Below are positions 13,743-13,867 of a DNA stretch of 13,867 nucleotides, one piece after another. Each line of letters opens with the position of its first letter. Positions within the stretch are counted from its first letter, which is position 1. Below the pieces are notes generated by a model that was given only the letters and a program-made list of their open reading frames with translations, was not told the origin of the DNA and searched no databases. Origin of the DNA: Eimeria necatrix (lineage: Eukaryota > Apicomplexa > Conoidasida > Eucoccidiorida > Eimeriidae). Position numbers and translations under genes: made by a program. The stretch spans positions 22,501-36,367 of the forward strand of contig NW_013653834.1 in the NCBI RefSeq assembly GCF_000499385.1, in the 5' to 3' direction.

Positions 13743-13867
13743 CTAGCTGCCGCCGCGGAGCTGCAGCACCATGTGGATGGTGCAGCCGGGGGCCACTCGG
13801 TAGTCGCTGAGTTTGAGTTCGTCGCTCATTTGCTTCCCCGCGAAGATGAGGCGAATCTGCTTGCTGC
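13743..13867 (-). CDS. Ubiquitin-like modifier, NEDD8/Rub1-like, C-terminal part
   Basis: The minus strand reads SKQIRLIFAGKQMSDELKLS, DYRVAPGCTIHMVLQLRGGS, stop (TAG at 13745-13743). It aligns without gaps to ubiquitin residues 38-76 plus one extra residue. RLIFAGKQ equals ubiquitin 42-49, and the hydrophobic patch Ile44, His68, Val70 and the site Lys48 are kept. The LRGG end used for conjugation is present, followed by one Ser, so a C-terminal hydrolase must remove it to expose Gly-Gly. Residue 72 is Gln, where ubiquitin has Arg and NEDD8/Rub1 have small or polar residues. Position 63 is Pro. These points favour NEDD8/Rub1, the modifier of cullins, over ubiquitin itself. The first 37 or so residues lie beyond the window edge. 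A divergent ubiquitin or another UBL remains possible. Confidence 0.85.
   Translation of the reverse strand, partial: SKQIRLIFAGKQMSDELKLSDYRVAPGCTIHMVLQLRGGS

Noticed and set aside
1..13867. tRNA or rRNA genes
   Set aside because: No cloverleaf-like segment or conserved rRNA stretch was noticed by eye, although a covariance-model scan would be needed to exclude a tRNA.

Overview
The window looks like nuclear DNA of a coccidian apicomplexan, most probably Eimeria. The signs are very dense (CAG)n/(CTG)n tracts inside both exons and introns, many interstitial arrays of the heptamer AAACCCT/TTTAGGG, and G/C-only GGGGCCCC arrays. Published Eimeria tenella chromosomes are known for CAG-type and telomere-like repeats and for homopolymer amino-acid runs. 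Most long open frames here are repeat artefacts: the CTG, GGGGCCCC and 27-bp repeats have no stop codon on either strand. Genes were therefore called from conserved motifs, non-repetitive residues and splice phase.

The one confident gene is COX11, the copper chaperone for cytochrome c oxidase assembly, on the + strand at 1441-6584. Its membrane segment with PLYxxFCxxTGYGG, the [13 protein letters not shown] block, the [13 protein letters not shown] copper motif, the EEVDMPV block and the ITLSYIFF block lie in separate exons. Introns of roughly 0.3 to 1.2 kb separate them and are filled with CTG, telomere-like, TTAA and poly-T repeats. Every inferred intron is phase 1, and the model gives an uninterrupted 490-residue protein. 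The last intron appears to start with GC instead of GT.

The second clear gene is a ubiquitin-like modifier of the NEDD8/Rub1 type on the minus strand at the right edge (13743 to beyond 13867), of which the C-terminal 40 residues are visible. Between these two genes the evidence is weaker. There is probably a minus-strand gene or genes (about 10645 down to about 7141) with a Pro/Gly/Ala-rich exon ending in an RG-rich tail, and Gln/Leu-rich coiled-coil segments. A + strand gene ends at 13510 with a convincing non-repetitive C-terminus. The layout then alternates: COX11 (+), minus gene(s), + gene, NEDD8-like (-).

Region by region: 1-1440 is CTG/CAG, 19-bp and telomere-like repeat with no confident gene. 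1441-6584 is COX11. 6585-7140 is CAG/CTG-rich DNA with hairpins. 7141-10645 holds minus-strand candidate exons separated by repeats. 10646-12000 has telomere-like variants and GCTAGC/CTGCAG minisatellites with no visible gene. 12000-13510 has a 27-bp alanine-coding array and the end of the + gene. 13511-13742 is a convergent intergenic gap. 13743-13867 is the ubiquitin-like gene.

The most unusual feature is that COX11 introns 2 and 3 each begin with tandem, decaying copies of the preceding exon's last bases together with its 5' splice site. Telomere-like arrays also sit right at several splice junctions.
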